Below are positions 25,509-34,998 of a stretch of 39,659 nt of DNA, piece by piece; position 1 is the first letter of the stretch; every line of letters begins with the position of its first letter. Source of the stretch: CAYZEZ01 sp964477295 (GTDB lineage: Bacteria; Bacteroidota; Bacteroidia; Bacteroidales; SM23-62). A program made the position numbers and the translations under genes. Below the pieces are notes generated by a model that saw only the letters and a list, made by a program, of their open reading frames with translations, was not told where the DNA came from and did not search any database. The DNA is taken from assembly GCA_964477295.1 (NCBI GenBank), contig CAYZEZ010000008.1, positions 1 through 39,659 of the forward strand, given 5' to 3'.

Positions 25509-26315
25509 TTATTTACTGCCCTTCTTCTTATAATACCGCACGTAGTCTATTTCAAAGGTCAATGGCAACAGGCTGGTATCAACACCTTTCAACCCGCCCC
25601 AGCTTCCGCCATAGGCAAGATTCAGCAGCAGGTATTGCGGTTTGTCGAAGGGCCATGTGTCATTGTTCCCTGTCCCATCATTATGATATGAGAAATAAAG
25701 GGAATCATCATAGAAGAAATCCATATGGTCTTCATACCACTCCAAGGCATAGATGTGGAAATCAGTCCAGGGACTATCGACCACAATCATTTGTCCTTTA
25801 TTTGTTCCCAGTACATGGTTGTAAGCCTTGGTGTGGATGTTGGCATGGATCTTAAGCGGATCATAACCCACATGCTCCATGATATCTGTCTCACCACAGG
25901 CAGGCCACCCAACATCCTTCCTGTTAGTACCCAATAACCAGATTGCCGGCCATGAGCCTAATGCCGAAGGTATTTTAGCATTGACCTCAATACGCCCATA
26001 CAGGAAATCCATCTTCCCAAACGTATTGATTGAACCGGACGTAATGGAGTCCCCGTTCTCAAGAATGGCCCGGATTACACAGGATCCGTTTTCAACCTGA
26101 ACATTTCGCTCCTGGTCTGTGTAATACTGTAATTCCTTGTTTCTAACATATCCTGTTTCATATTCCCAGGATGTCTCTGAAGGTATTCCTGTATAATCAA
26201 ATTCCTCAGACCAGACCATTTCCCAGGTACTGCTTTCTTTGCATCCGGGAATGATCAACAGGAAGACTAATAATGAGACCGCTACCTGGAATAATGATCG
26301 CGACTGTTTTTTCAT
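25509..26315 (-). CDS. GH16 beta-glucanase (laminarinase/lichenase type), lipoprotein
   Basis: A 268-residue lipoprotein; the signal ends LIIPGC (Cys25). The GH16 catalytic motif ETDIMEH places the nucleophile at Glu142, the assisting Asp at 144 and the acid/base at Glu147; the extra residue (ExDxxE) is the laminarinase-type form. Other family blocks are WSEEFDY, YGRIEVNAKIPSALGSWPAIWLLG, WTDFHIYALEWYEDHMDFFYDD and the C-terminal FEIDYVRYYKK. It should cut beta-1,3 or mixed-linkage glucans at the cell surface. It is not part of a SusC/D locus in this window. Confidence 0.92.
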   Translation of the reverse strand: MKKQSRSLFQVAVSLLVFLLIIPGCKESSTWEMVWSEEFDYTGIPSETSWEYETGYVRNKELQYYTDQERNVQVENGSCVIRAILENGDSITSGSINTFGKMDFLYGRIEVNAKIPSALGSWPAIWLLGTNRKDVGWPACGETDIMEHVGYDPLKIHANIHTKAYNHVLGTNKGQMIVVDSPWTDFHIYALEWYEDHMDFFYDDSLYFSYHNDGTGNNDTWPFDKPQYLLLNLAYGGSWGGLKGVDTSLLPLTFEIDYVRYYKKKGSK

Positions 26316-26358
26316 AATAAATAAGGTTTAACGTTTTATCTTAAAGTTACCAATTATT

Positions 26359-28617
26359 CTATTTATCGGATCGTTGAACTTGCGAAAGCATTTGGCCAAT
26401 CACTGCTATTGATTTGTAATCCGGATCAATCCTTTTCAGCTCATCTAAAAGATCCGCAGCCTGCTGTAAATTATTTAAGGTTATATTAAGAATTATTAAG
26501 CTTGTCAGGAATTCAGGATCAAAAGAAAATTCACTATATACCCTGTTCAGCTGGTTTAATGCCATTCGATTGTTTCCCATCTTTAAATAGGCCTCACCAA
26601 GATATCGGTGAGCCATGTGTGAGTCATATATCTTTAAAGAACCTTCAAGTGTTGATATGGCTTCGGAAAACTTGCCTTCAGATACCATCTGCCTGGCGGC
26701 ATTTACCTGGTTTCTTGTTTTATACGGAATGTAATTATCGTATGTATAAGTCTTTGGCGGGATTTTAAGATATTGAGTGGCATTGTACCTCTTTAGCTGC
26801 TGCGCAATTGCCTGTGCATGGTCCTTTTGGTTCCCATACACACTGGAAACGTAAATTTTACCCAGGGCCTTCATTTGTTCGTCATACTCTGAAGTGTTAA
26901 AAAACGCCTCCTCAAAACGCTTTATGGCATTGATATAGTCACCTTTAATTAAATATATCTCTCCCATTCGGTAGCTGGCATAAAACGATTGCTCATACTC
27001 CAGCGATTTTTCATAATATTTCAGAGCAAGGGGCAGGTCACCAAGATTTATAAGAGATGAGGCGGCATCACGATAATTAACAGCAAGGTATGGATTTGTG
27101 CACACCATTGCCTCATATTCCTGATAGGCAGCGTAATGGTTTCCCTTTGCTTCATATTCTCTGGCCAGGTCCAGCCTGAGATCATCGAGGGATTGATCCG
27201 GATATTTAAAAGCAATAAATGCTATGGAATCCAGCTTTGATCCCGGATGATAAACCAAACGGTAATCAGCATTATCAGCATCGAACGACACAAATGGCCA
27301 ATAGTTCTTCAAATTTGTTATTCGATGATGAGCTAATAAACTATCCAGCGCAGTGTATCCCCAGTTAATTTTATAATAATCCGGGGGATAATATAAATTC
27401 TCATCCACCTCACCAAGGATACCTGATTTTACAATTTCTGAATAGAATGCATCAGCCATTAAAAAGCTGCCATTAATATTCGGATGCACATGTTCTGTCA
27501 TTAAATTATTTCCTACAATGTTATGTAGTGAGCTGTCCTGAAAAAGATCTAACATAGGAACATAGTATGTCTCAAATTCCCGGGTAAGTTCCTCAATGAT
27601 ATGATTAAGATCCTCGCTGGCCCTGAAACGAACGCCATCCAGATCTTTTGCCTCAAAATAAAACTGACGTGCACGGTCATAATCAGCATTTTCATAAGTA
27701 TCTTCAGCCCTGACATACGCGTTCCAGGCTTCATCTTCCGAACCGGTTGACATGTAACTTAATGGCTTTATATCTTTCACATTACTTACAACATCACTAA
27801 GGAATATGGGGATCTTCCTGTTTTTGAATTTTTTAATAATGTCCCTCATATTTTGTTTGTACCTTTTCATGGCCAGCTTATAGTCGTCACTATCATACGG
27901 AATTTTATTGTTGGCAACAATGCGTTTCATCAAAGTACCGTGCACCTGGTCCGATTTACCGGATCCTATTTTCCGAATGGTTGAATTAGTAATATTCCTG
28001 ATAAGCTGATAGAGCCGGAGATCCATCAAGTATAAATGAAGCCTGGTGAGTTTCCGGCTTTTACTCATTTTTACATTGGATCCGACCCCGAATGCGCCAT
28101 AAAACTCGTTGTGTCCGGCATACAACAATACAGCGTCAGGATCATATTTAATTATTTGCCCGGCATAATCCAGCAGGGTAAAACTGTTGATAGCAGTAAT
28201 GGCTGTGTTTACCACTTCAATATGCCTGTCAGGATAAACATCTTCCAGCCGTTTCTGCAGGATACGCGAGAACATCAGGTTGTATTCAAAGGGAAATCCT
28301 TTTACCGTTGAGCTGCCCATCACAAAAATCCGAAATGTCCCTTTCGGTTTCTTCTTAAGGAAAATATCGTTTGCCGGTGAATCATATTCGAGTTCCTGAA
28401 AATATTTTTTACCAACGGTTGGATTAACGATCAAATAGTGTTCGTAACCATCTTTTGGATTTGTTATAAACAGATCCAGGTTATCACCATAAGATATAAG
28501 CCTTAAGAAACCTTCAAGGAGCAACAAAATGAGTACTGGCAAACTAAGCGAAATGATCTTAAAAAGGAGTTCCCTTGACCTGGTGATTTCTTTCTTTGAA
28601 GTATCTGGGTTATTCAT
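26359..28617 (-). CDS. SGNH/GDSL-hydrolase-like protein with TPR tail
   Basis: A 752-residue protein with an N-terminal membrane anchor (about 18-41). The SGNH domain has FVMGSSTVKGFPF as block I (likely nucleophile Ser103), AGHNEFYGAFG as the block III region with Asn, and MTEHVHPNINGSFLMADAF as the block V region with His. From about 480 onward the sequence is built of TPR-like helices (e.g. LALKYYEKSLEYEQSFYASYRMGEIYLIKGDYINAIKRFEEAF). SGNH enzymes often remove acyl groups from lipids or glycans; the substrate is unknown. It is 43 bases upstream of the GH16 gene on the same strand and may share its transcript. Confidence 0.8.
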   Translation of the reverse strand: MNNPDTSKKEITRSRELLFKIISLSLPVLILLLLEGFLRLISYGDNLDLFITNPKDGYEHYLIVNPTVGKKYFQELEYDSPANDIFLKKKPKGTFRIFVMGSSTVKGFPFEYNLMFSRILQKRLEDVYPDRHIEVVNTAITAINSFTLLDYAGQIIKYDPDAVLLYAGHNEFYGAFGVGSNVKMSKSRKLTRLHLYLMDLRLYQLIRNITNSTIRKIGSGKSDQVHGTLMKRIVANNKIPYDSDDYKLAMKRYKQNMRDIIKKFKNRKIPIFLSDVVSNVKDIKPLSYMSTGSEDEAWNAYVRAEDTYENADYDRARQFYFEAKDLDGVRFRASEDLNHIIEELTREFETYYVPMLDLFQDSSLHNIVGNNLMTEHVHPNINGSFLMADAFYSEIVKSGILGEVDENLYYPPDYYKINWGYTALDSLLAHHRITNLKNYWPFVSFDADNADYRLVYHPGSKLDSIAFIAFKYPDQSLDDLRLDLAREYEAKGNHYAAYQEYEAMVCTNPYLAVNYRDAASSLINLGDLPLALKYYEKSLEYEQSFYASYRMGEIYLIKGDYINAIKRFEEAFFNTSEYDEQMKALGKIYVSSVYGNQKDHAQAIAQQLKRYNATQYLKIPPKTYTYDNYIPYKTRNQVNAARQMVSEGKFSEAISTLEGSLKIYDSHMAHRYLGEAYLKMGNNRMALNQLNRVYSEFSFDPEFLTSLIILNITLNNLQQAADLLDELKRIDPDYKSIAVIGQMLSQVQRSDK

Positions 28618-29128
28618 CGCCCGAACATCGATTTAGGAATTGAAACTTAAGAATTTTATTTCTCATTCCAAAGTGACCAATCTCCATAAAGGATCATGTT
28701 ATGAACTTTCCTGGTATCATACCTGTGATCAGAGATATTCGAAGTATCCCTTAACCATAACGAAAATACTATAATTAACCAATTGATACCGTGGAACTCA
28801 CAAGAATATGGGCAAAACAACCTGAGCAGCTCATTACGGACGACCGGCAACAGGCATGCCGGTAAGGTATTGAAGCCAGCCGGAATGAGGTTTTCATTGT
28901 CACAAAATAATTATCTGGAATTAGGATCAGGCCCTTAGCGACAAGAGAAATCATTTACAAACCATCAACCGGTTACAATCGATCACAGGAAATAACCCGG
29001 ACTGGATCCATTCAGTCAATAGTTACCTGGAAGCATATGAAACAACGAAAGATAAGTCGATTTCAAGGGGTGCCACATACAATTGTAAATAATTTCATAA
29101 TTTTGAATAAATCCTCACATCACCCGTC
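28618..29128. other. Non-coding divergent region
   Basis: About 510 bases between two divergently transcribed genes. It has a perfect 7-bp hairpin ACCGGCA/TGCCGGT (28843-28863) and a -7-like element near 29098. A minus-strand frame at 28656-28850 lacks any protein-like pattern and is not called. I see nothing else. Confidence 0.5.
29098..29105 (+). promoter_or_regulatory. Probable -7 element of the DUF6340 lipoprotein gene
   Basis: TAATTTTG fits the TAnnTTTG consensus and lies 24 bases before the ATG at 29129, giving a short leader. No good -33 match is seen. Confidence 0.4.
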
Positions 29129-30145
29129 ATGACAAAATTATCCTTCTTTTTATTACCGGTTTTATTCTTACTCACCGGATGTGGTGCGAGCCGCCATATT
29201 TACTTTAACGCGCAGGTCCCGGCTCCATACAGCATCCCGCAAAGCATCAAATCGCTGGCCATTATCGATCGTTCTATCCCGGAAAATGAAGAATTAAATA
29301 TCCTGGAAGGCATCTTAACCGGGGAAGGGATCAAACAGGATAAGCTGGCAACCCAGGTCGTACTCGACGGCCTGAATCAAAGCCTAAAGAACTCCACACG
29401 CTATGATGTGATCCGTACCACTGAAAAAATGAAGGGATCAGGTTCAGGCAGGACTTTCCCTGATCCGCTCGACTGGAACAAAGTCACGGGATTATGTAAA
29501 AAATATAAAGTGGATGCCCTGGTTTCGCTGGAGACGTATGATTCTGACTTCATCGTCACCAATGGTACAAGGAAAAAAGGAGAACAGGGTATAGAGATCT
29601 ATGCCCGCGGTGTAGCCACCGTAAACTGTGGTTTCCGGCTCTATGATCCGGTTAACAGGGACATTATGGACCAGTACCATTTTTCCCACGCAGAAAATTG
29701 GGAAACCGGGGGCAATTCAATTATTGCCGCGGTTGGTGCCCTTCTTAACAAAGATGCTGCCATCCAGAAGGCCAGCTTCGCAGCAGGTATCGTCTATGGA
29801 GAAAGGATCACCCCCTCATGGGTACGGATCGACCGCGATTATTTCAGGAAATCCAAGGGAGATGCAAACCTGGCAGAAGGCGCCCGGATGATGGAAGTGA
29901 ATGACTGGGACAGGGCCATAGAAGCACTTGAAAGGGCAGTGGAAACCGGACATATTAAAACAAAAGGCAGGGCCGCCCATAACCTGGCCGTAGTTCACGA
30001 GATCCTCGGGAACCTGGAAGAAGCCAAGATATGGGCTTCCGATGCCTGGGGCCGCTATGGGAACAAGAGATCGAGGGATTATGGATATCTCCTCACCCGG
30101 CGGATCAACGAACAACGTGTGCTGGAACAGCAACTGGGAGAATAA
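29129..30145 (+). CDS. DUF6340-type lipoprotein with C-terminal TPR
   Basis: A 338-residue lipoprotein; the signal MTKLSFFLLPVLFLLTGC ends at Cys18. The mature part begins with an Ala/Pro-rich strand and KSLAIIDRSIPENEELNILEGILTGEGIKQDK, a pattern of Bacteroidota DUF6340 proteins (family assigned from memory). A DALVSLETYDSDF strand and a C-terminal helical repeat (ARMMEVNDWDRAIEALERAVETG, RAAHNLAVVHEILGNLEEAKIWASDAW) resemble two TPRs. Function is unknown; an envelope role is likely. It converges with the Na/Pi cotransporter gene. Confidence 0.75.
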   Translation: MTKLSFFLLPVLFLLTGCGASRHIYFNAQVPAPYSIPQSIKSLAIIDRSIPENEELNILEGILTGEGIKQDKLATQVVLDGLNQSLKNSTRYDVIRTTEKMKGSGSGRTFPDPLDWNKVTGLCKKYKVDALVSLETYDSDFIVTNGTRKKGEQGIEIYARGVATVNCGFRLYDPVNRDIMDQYHFSHAENWETGGNSIIAAVGALLNKDAAIQKASFAAGIVYGERITPSWVRIDRDYFRKSKGDANLAEGARMMEVNDWDRAIEALERAVETGHIKTKGRAAHNLAVVHEILGNLEEAKIWASDAWGRYGNKRSRDYGYLLTRRINEQRVLEQQLGE

Positions 30146-30208
30146 GTCCTGATTCCCACTCACTCACTTCCCGGTGCACGGACTTATTTAACTTTTATGG
30201 ATTCCTTG

Positions 30209-32311
30209 TTACCCATCCCCAGTCTTCCATTTGAGCAGGATACGCCCGATATTGGTAGCGTGACTCTGAATGGTACCAAGGTGGGTCATTATTTCCAGGT
30301 GGGTATCACCCTGTGATTCGAGCTCTTTTCCGGTATCCCGGAGGCGTTCATAGTGTTGTTTCTCCAAAACAACCCCCAGGGTCCTGTATTTCTTGTGCTT
30401 TCCCTTCATCCTGCGGGCCTTTTCAAGGTTCAGGTCCCGAAAGACTTCAATGGCCCTGGCCAGTTGCTTCTGAATTTTGATATGATATTCAATCAGTTCC
30501 TTTTTCCCATCCGCCGAGAATTCAACTTTTTCCTCGATCCAGGATTGTGCTTTCTGTTCCAGTAAGTTGGTACAGGTGTCAGCAATCTGCTCCAGTTCCT
30601 TTACACTGTACATAATCTGAAAAGCCTCATCCGTCCTGGCCGACTCAATGCCCTGCCGGATGATCCTGGTCAGATAAGAATTTACTTCCACTGACAAGAA
30701 GTCAACCAATTTCTCTTTCTGCAAAACCTCGTCGATCACTGATGCATCTTTCACCAGGAATGGAAGAATTACATCACAAACCATATCCTGGGTAATCTGG
30801 CCTATCCTCAATGTTTCCTGCTTGGCAAGGTTTAGTCCGATAACCGGTGTTTCAATCATATTCTCATCCAGGTAAATTGCTTTGAGGAACTCCCCTTCGG
30901 GCAATTCCTTTTCAGGCAATATCCGGTCTACCAGTCCCGCCACAAGGTTGGTAAAAGGAAGGAATACACAGGCCATAATGACATTAAAAACTGTATGGGC
31001 ATTGGCAATTTGCCTCGGAACGGTTTCAGCCATTGCCTGGATGTCACCGGCAGGAAGATCGGATTTTAGTGAGATGTGTTCTACTATATCTGCAAAAGTA
31101 GGGATCCAGGTTACCAAAATGAGCATTCCTGTGATTGTAATTAATGTATTGGCAAGTGCTACTTTTTTAGCCTCCGTACTGGCTTTGATACTGGAAAGAA
31201 AGGCAGTTATGGAGGTCCCGATATTGGATCCCAGCATCAGGGGGATTGCAGCCTCAAGTGTCAGCAATCCCTGCGTGGCCAGAACGATCACGATCCCAAT
31301 GAAAGCACTGCTGCTCTGAATTAAAGCAGTCAATAAAACTCCCACCAATATTCCTACAAGGGGATTCTCCAGTTTGAGGAGAAGATTGATGAAAGGAGAA
31401 TACGAACGCAGGGGATACATGGCATCTGTCATGACATACATCCCGAAAAACAGGATCCCGAATCCAAGGATGGCCTGACCGAAGTGTTTGTATTTGCGGT
31501 TATTGGCAAAATAAAATAATGAAAAACCTACAGCAATCATCAGGAGGGAATAATCTGTCAGCTTGAAGGCTATCAACTGAGCAGTGACAGTGGTTCCGAT
31601 ATGGGCGCCGAGGAGAATGGGAATAGTCCGTTTGAAACGCATTAATTTTGAGTTGACAAAACCTACCAGCATGACCGATGTAGCACTGCTGCTCTGAATG
31701 ACCATGGTGACGAAAGTTCCAAGCCCCAGGGCGACGATCCGGTTTTTGGTAAGATTTCCCAGGATGGCCCGCAACTTATCCCCTGCCGCTTTCTTCATTC
31801 CTTCACTCATCATATCCATACCCAGGAGGAACAGTCCGAGTCCGCCCAGCAGACCGATTACAAGCATGAAGAACCAGTTGGATTTATTAGCCTCAAAGGT
31901 AAATACCTGGAAATCATGATCAAGAGAAGACCTGATCCTGGCAGTCATCTCATAGGTGCCGGGTTTGGTACCGAGCCGGATCCTGGTAAAGGCAATACCA
32001 TTTGAATCAGTAACGGCAGTTTCATCTAAAATCCTGAAACCTTCCGATTTCTTTGGCTGGTAAAGAACCTTAAAATAAACTGTTTGCCCGTGTACCGGAT
32101 TAGACAATGAATCAAGAACCTGCACCCTTACCGGGTCAGCCAGCGTTCTATTGACCACATCGTGTTGCTGGTCACCGGAGTTACCCGGCTTTACGAGTTG
32201 GCAGGAATTATCAAACCGGGATGTATCTATATCCTGACCAGAAGAGGTTAATACAAATGCAGGTAAACAAGAAATGAAAATAACCAGTAATAATTTTTTT
32301 TTGGTATTCAA
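30209..32311 (-). CDS. Na/Pi cotransporter family protein with N-terminal Ig-like domain and PhoU-like tail
   Basis: A 700-residue protein. A signal peptide (MNTKKKLLLVIFISCLPAFVLTSSG) is followed by a beta-sandwich-like domain at about 55-140 (VRVQVLDSLSNPVHGQTVYFKV... TDSNGIAFTRIRLGTKPGTYEMTARI), resembling bacterial Ig-like repeats. Then come the two Na_Pi_cotrans repeats with the twin signatures VIQSSSATS and LIQSSSAFIG, about nine TMs in total. The C-terminal ~200 residues are helical and PhoU-like. The family takes up phosphate with sodium; the PhoU-like tail suggests control by phosphate status. The extra extracytoplasmic domain is unusual compared with short NptA proteins. Confidence 0.87.
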   Translation of the reverse strand: MNTKKKLLLVIFISCLPAFVLTSSGQDIDTSRFDNSCQLVKPGNSGDQQHDVVNRTLADPVRVQVLDSLSNPVHGQTVYFKVLYQPKKSEGFRILDETAVTDSNGIAFTRIRLGTKPGTYEMTARIRSSLDHDFQVFTFEANKSNWFFMLVIGLLGGLGLFLLGMDMMSEGMKKAAGDKLRAILGNLTKNRIVALGLGTFVTMVIQSSSATSVMLVGFVNSKLMRFKRTIPILLGAHIGTTVTAQLIAFKLTDYSLLMIAVGFSLFYFANNRKYKHFGQAILGFGILFFGMYVMTDAMYPLRSYSPFINLLLKLENPLVGILVGVLLTALIQSSSAFIGIVIVLATQGLLTLEAAIPLMLGSNIGTSITAFLSSIKASTEAKKVALANTLITITGMLILVTWIPTFADIVEHISLKSDLPAGDIQAMAETVPRQIANAHTVFNVIMACVFLPFTNLVAGLVDRILPEKELPEGEFLKAIYLDENMIETPVIGLNLAKQETLRIGQITQDMVCDVILPFLVKDASVIDEVLQKEKLVDFLSVEVNSYLTRIIRQGIESARTDEAFQIMYSVKELEQIADTCTNLLEQKAQSWIEEKVEFSADGKKELIEYHIKIQKQLARAIEVFRDLNLEKARRMKGKHKKYRTLGVVLEKQHYERLRDTGKELESQGDTHLEIMTHLGTIQSHATNIGRILLKWKTGDG

Positions 32312-32532
32312 GATCGTTACTTGTTGGATTCAAGTTATCGTTCTTCCTTCAAATCCTCTCATATTAATATCTATAAAGGTCAATCATACTTACAGAATAT
32401 CCAAATATTTACTTAAGGAACATTTCAATGGCATTAGGAATCATCCCGACATAAATGCCAGATTGAATTTTCAGAAAGGAAAATCCATGGGGTAATATTC
32501 AGTAAACTGAAAACATAACCTGCAAGCATAAA

Positions 32533-32823
32533 TTAGCTCTTTTCAATAAAGAAAGTTACCAGTAAAGCCATCACAGCGAGTGCAATAATTCCAATAAGGA
32601 CTATTGAAGCAATCTTTCGTTTTCCTGTCGGCAGTATATTTTCTTCTGTCTTGTTATACCTTGCATCAAGCAAAACACCCAGTCCCGCTCCAAAGGATAA
32701 TCCGATGGAAGGGCCAATGGCAATATTACCTATTGCAATACCAATAACAATCCCCAGTGGCATACCAATGACAATTCCAATGATAAAATATTTAACCTTC
32801 ATTTTCTTTTTGTTTTCTTCCAT
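32533..32823 (-). CDS. Small glycine-rich membrane protein
   Basis: A 96-residue protein with two hydrophobic stretches. The first (about 11-50) repeats small residues in a glycine-zipper pattern (IGIVIGMPLGIVIGIAIGNIAIG), followed by a charged linker and a C-terminal TM (about 70-92). No enzyme motif is present and the function is unknown. It stands alone between the Na/Pi cotransporter gene and the cupin remnant, with non-coding DNA on both sides. Confidence 0.65.
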   Translation of the reverse strand: MEENKKKMKVKYFIIGIVIGMPLGIVIGIAIGNIAIGPSIGLSFGAGLGVLLDARYNKTEENILPTGKRKIASIVLIGIIALAVMALLVTFFIEKS

Positions 32824-33098
32824 CTTACCTGCTTTAATCAGTTAAGGTTCAATATCGTGCCAATTGCCAGCTTGTTTACATGCTATTCCGGCTATAAAAA
32901 TGACAAGGCGAATCACCCATTTTAAAGAATGAGCAAAATAAGCATTAAATTTGTCCATTGGAAGCTGGATTCTGAAAGTGCCGTTCATAATAAATAATAA
33001 AATTACAGCATTTTAGATCCAAAGCCTAATTTGAGGAACGGTTACCAGGAACGAGGTGTGCGGTACGAGTTATCATAAAATATATAAAATTTAAAGTT

Positions 33099-33305
33099 AT
33101 GAAGATAATCTCACTGGATGAGGTTCAGAAAGAGAGAGTAAATATGGAGGGTGCCGTCGGTGCATGGAAACAAATGCCTTTGTCTGCTTCGGACGGCGCA
33201 CCTGTATACTCTTACAGGGTATTCACGGTTGAAGCTAACGGGCATACTCCCTACCATCAACATCCATATGAACATATGAACTATGTAATGTGTTTACTAG
33301 CTTAA
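33099..33305 (+). pseudogene. Cupin-domain gene cut by insertion of the recombinase island
   Basis: Residues 1-63 (MKIISLDEVQKERVNMEGAV... HTPYHQHPYEHMNYV) align along their full length with the intact cupin at 34982-35329, including the metal-binding HxH and Glu of the first cupin motif (HQHPYEH). After Val63 the match stops abruptly: where the intact protein continues with ISGSGALV, this frame gives MCLLA and ends. The break is at about 33289, and a promoter and a serine recombinase gene start right after it. The missing 3' part is not found on the plus strand in this window, so the other end of the island probably lies beyond 39659. Confidence 0.85.
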
Positions 33306-33310
33306 TTTAT

Positions 33311-33318
33311 TATATTTG
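33311..33318 (+). promoter_or_regulatory. Recombinase promoter (-7 element) at the island junction
   Basis: TATATTTG fits TAnnTTTG exactly and lies 22 bases before the recombinase ATG. The -33 region would fall at about 33288-33294, on the cupin/island junction itself, so integration may change promoter strength. Just after it, TTGTTGCTACAA (33316-33327) is an imperfect palindrome. Confidence 0.5.
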
Positions 33319-33339
33319 TTGCTACAAAAGCACAATACA

Positions 33340-34998
33340 ATGAAGAAAGCAGTAATTTACAGTAGGATTTCCACTGATAAGCAGAACTGGAAAACACAAG
33401 AAAGAGACTTAAGATCATACGCAAAATATCAAAAATACAACGTAGTTGAGGCTTTTGGAGAGACGGTCAGCGGATACGATACCTCCAAAGAGAGACTGGA
33501 GTATGAGAAGATGAAAAGCTACGTCATCTCTGAAAAAGTAGACGTTATACTATGCTGGGAAATATCAAGATTTAGCCGTAACACGCGAACTGCGCTAAGC
33601 GAGATAGAATTCTTTAAGAAGGAAGGGATCGGAATCTACTTTAAGAAGGAAAACATCAATACTTTAGATGATAATCCCAACAGTAAGCTGATGCTTACTA
33701 TTTTATCTGGGTTTGCTGAAATGGAAAGAGAAACAATAGTGCAAAGAACAAAAAGAGGATTGGACGATAGAGCAATAAAAGGCAAAAGAGTCGGTTTGCC
33801 GAATATGCCAATGGGCATCACAACAGATGAGAAAGGCTACCTTATTGAGAACAAAGAGGAATCAAAGTATGTGAAGAAGATGTTCAAGTGGTATGTGCAA
33901 GGCTGGTCGTTTGACAAGATTGCAAAAGAGCTTACATCATTGGGTGTACCCACAAAGAGAGGCAAGCCAACATGGAGAGGGACTTCAGTGAGACGTATCA
34001 TCACAAATGAACTTTACAACGGCAAGCGGCCTTATAGAGATTTAGACCTTAAGCTTCCCTTTAAAATCATTAATGATGAACTCTGGAACAAAGCATACAA
34101 GAGAAACCAGGAAAGAGTTCATTTCTATTCAAGAGAAAGACGTTCTGATACTACGTCATACGAAACTCACAAGTTCAAGGGTAAAGTTGTTTGTGGCCAC
34201 TGTGGTACAAATTGGGGTTCAAATAGCGAATTGTACAAGGACACTATTTTGTATCATTACCGATGTGGTGGGATGACTAAGAGGCCAGTCAATAACTATG
34301 AACCAATCTGTGATGCAGGACAGATTAAAGCAAGTTCATTTAATCAGATGGTGATCTTAATGATGGTTGGAACCGAATCGTTTATTAAAGAGGTGTTCAA
34401 AAGGAGGCTCGAAGAATTTGACGCAAAGGAGAACAGGAGGCAGGTTAGACACCTCGACAATGAGCTCAAAAAGATCAAGGAAAGGGTAAGATTCATTAAA
34501 GATACAAGGGCAGAGGATCTGGATGAGGTTGGCTATTCAAGAAGAATGTTGAAGGTAAAGAAGGACGAAACAGAACTGAAGCTTAAGAAATCGCAGCTCG
34601 AACAAGACTACAACCGTTACTATGAAGACAGGGAATCGGAGCGTGACTTAAGTATTTCTATTTCCTACGGTGAGAGGGAACAAATCGAAAAGATTGTTGA
34701 AAAGGTAGTTGTCTACAAGGTTGAAGAGTACGACTTTGACTGGGAAAAAATACCAAAAAAGACCTACTTTGTTGATACCGATGAAAACGGAAAGACAGAG
34801 GTTATTGAAATAGACACCGGCCCGAACATAAAGCGATTTAACAGTAACGATAAGATGCTTTACATAGAGCTATACCTATTTGATCTTAATCAACCCATCA
34901 AAGGAGTTATGACGGGCACCTCACTGAACAGGTATGTTGGTCAGGAGCTCGTGTATGATGAGCCATCGAAGTCGCTTTGGATCACTCAAACTGCTTAG
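33340..34998 (+). CDS. Large serine recombinase (integrase)
   Basis: The protein has 552 residues from ATG at 33340; an upstream TTG is unlikely because it overlaps the promoter. The N-terminal resolvase domain has catalytic Ser11 in YSRIST, then EISRFSRN and MERETIVQRTKRGL. A Recombinase domain follows (YVKKMFKWYVQGWSFDKIAKELTSLGVPT... TSVRRIITNELYNGK), then a zinc ribbon (VVCGHCGTNW ... YRCGG ... ICDAG) and a coiled coil (about 360-460, LDNELKKIKERV...). This is the full architecture of unidirectional integrases that insert elements at att sites. It starts 51 bases from the disrupted cupin, which strongly suggests it made this insertion. Its last 17 bases overlap the 3' end of the oppositely oriented cupin gene. 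Confidence 0.93.
   Translation: MKKAVIYSRISTDKQNWKTQERDLRSYAKYQKYNVVEAFGETVSGYDTSKERLEYEKMKSYVISEKVDVILCWEISRFSRNTRTALSEIEFFKKEGIGIYFKKENINTLDDNPNSKLMLTILSGFAEMERETIVQRTKRGLDDRAIKGKRVGLPNMPMGITTDEKGYLIENKEESKYVKKMFKWYVQGWSFDKIAKELTSLGVPTKRGKPTWRGTSVRRIITNELYNGKRPYRDLDLKLPFKIINDELWNKAYKRNQERVHFYSRERRSDTTSYETHKFKGKVVCGHCGTNWGSNSELYKDTILYHYRCGGMTKRPVNNYEPICDAGQIKASSFNQMVILMMVGTESFIKEVFKRRLEEFDAKENRRQVRHLDNELKKIKERVRFIKDTRAEDLDEVGYSRRMLKVKKDETELKLKKSQLEQDYNRYYEDRESERDLSISISYGEREQIEKIVEKVVVYKVEEYDFDWEKIPKKTYFVDTDENGKTEVIEIDTGPNIKRFNSNDKMLYIELYLFDLNQPIKGVMTGTSLNRYVGQELVYDEPSKSLWITQTA

Noticed and set aside
25509..28617. Second polysaccharide utilisation locus around the GH16 enzyme
   Set aside because: No SusC/SusD pair is present nearby, so it is listed as a lone surface glucanase.
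28656..28850. 64-codon minus-strand frame upstream of the SGNH gene
   Set aside because: Composition is not protein-like, it has no start context, and it lies in a divergent promoter region.
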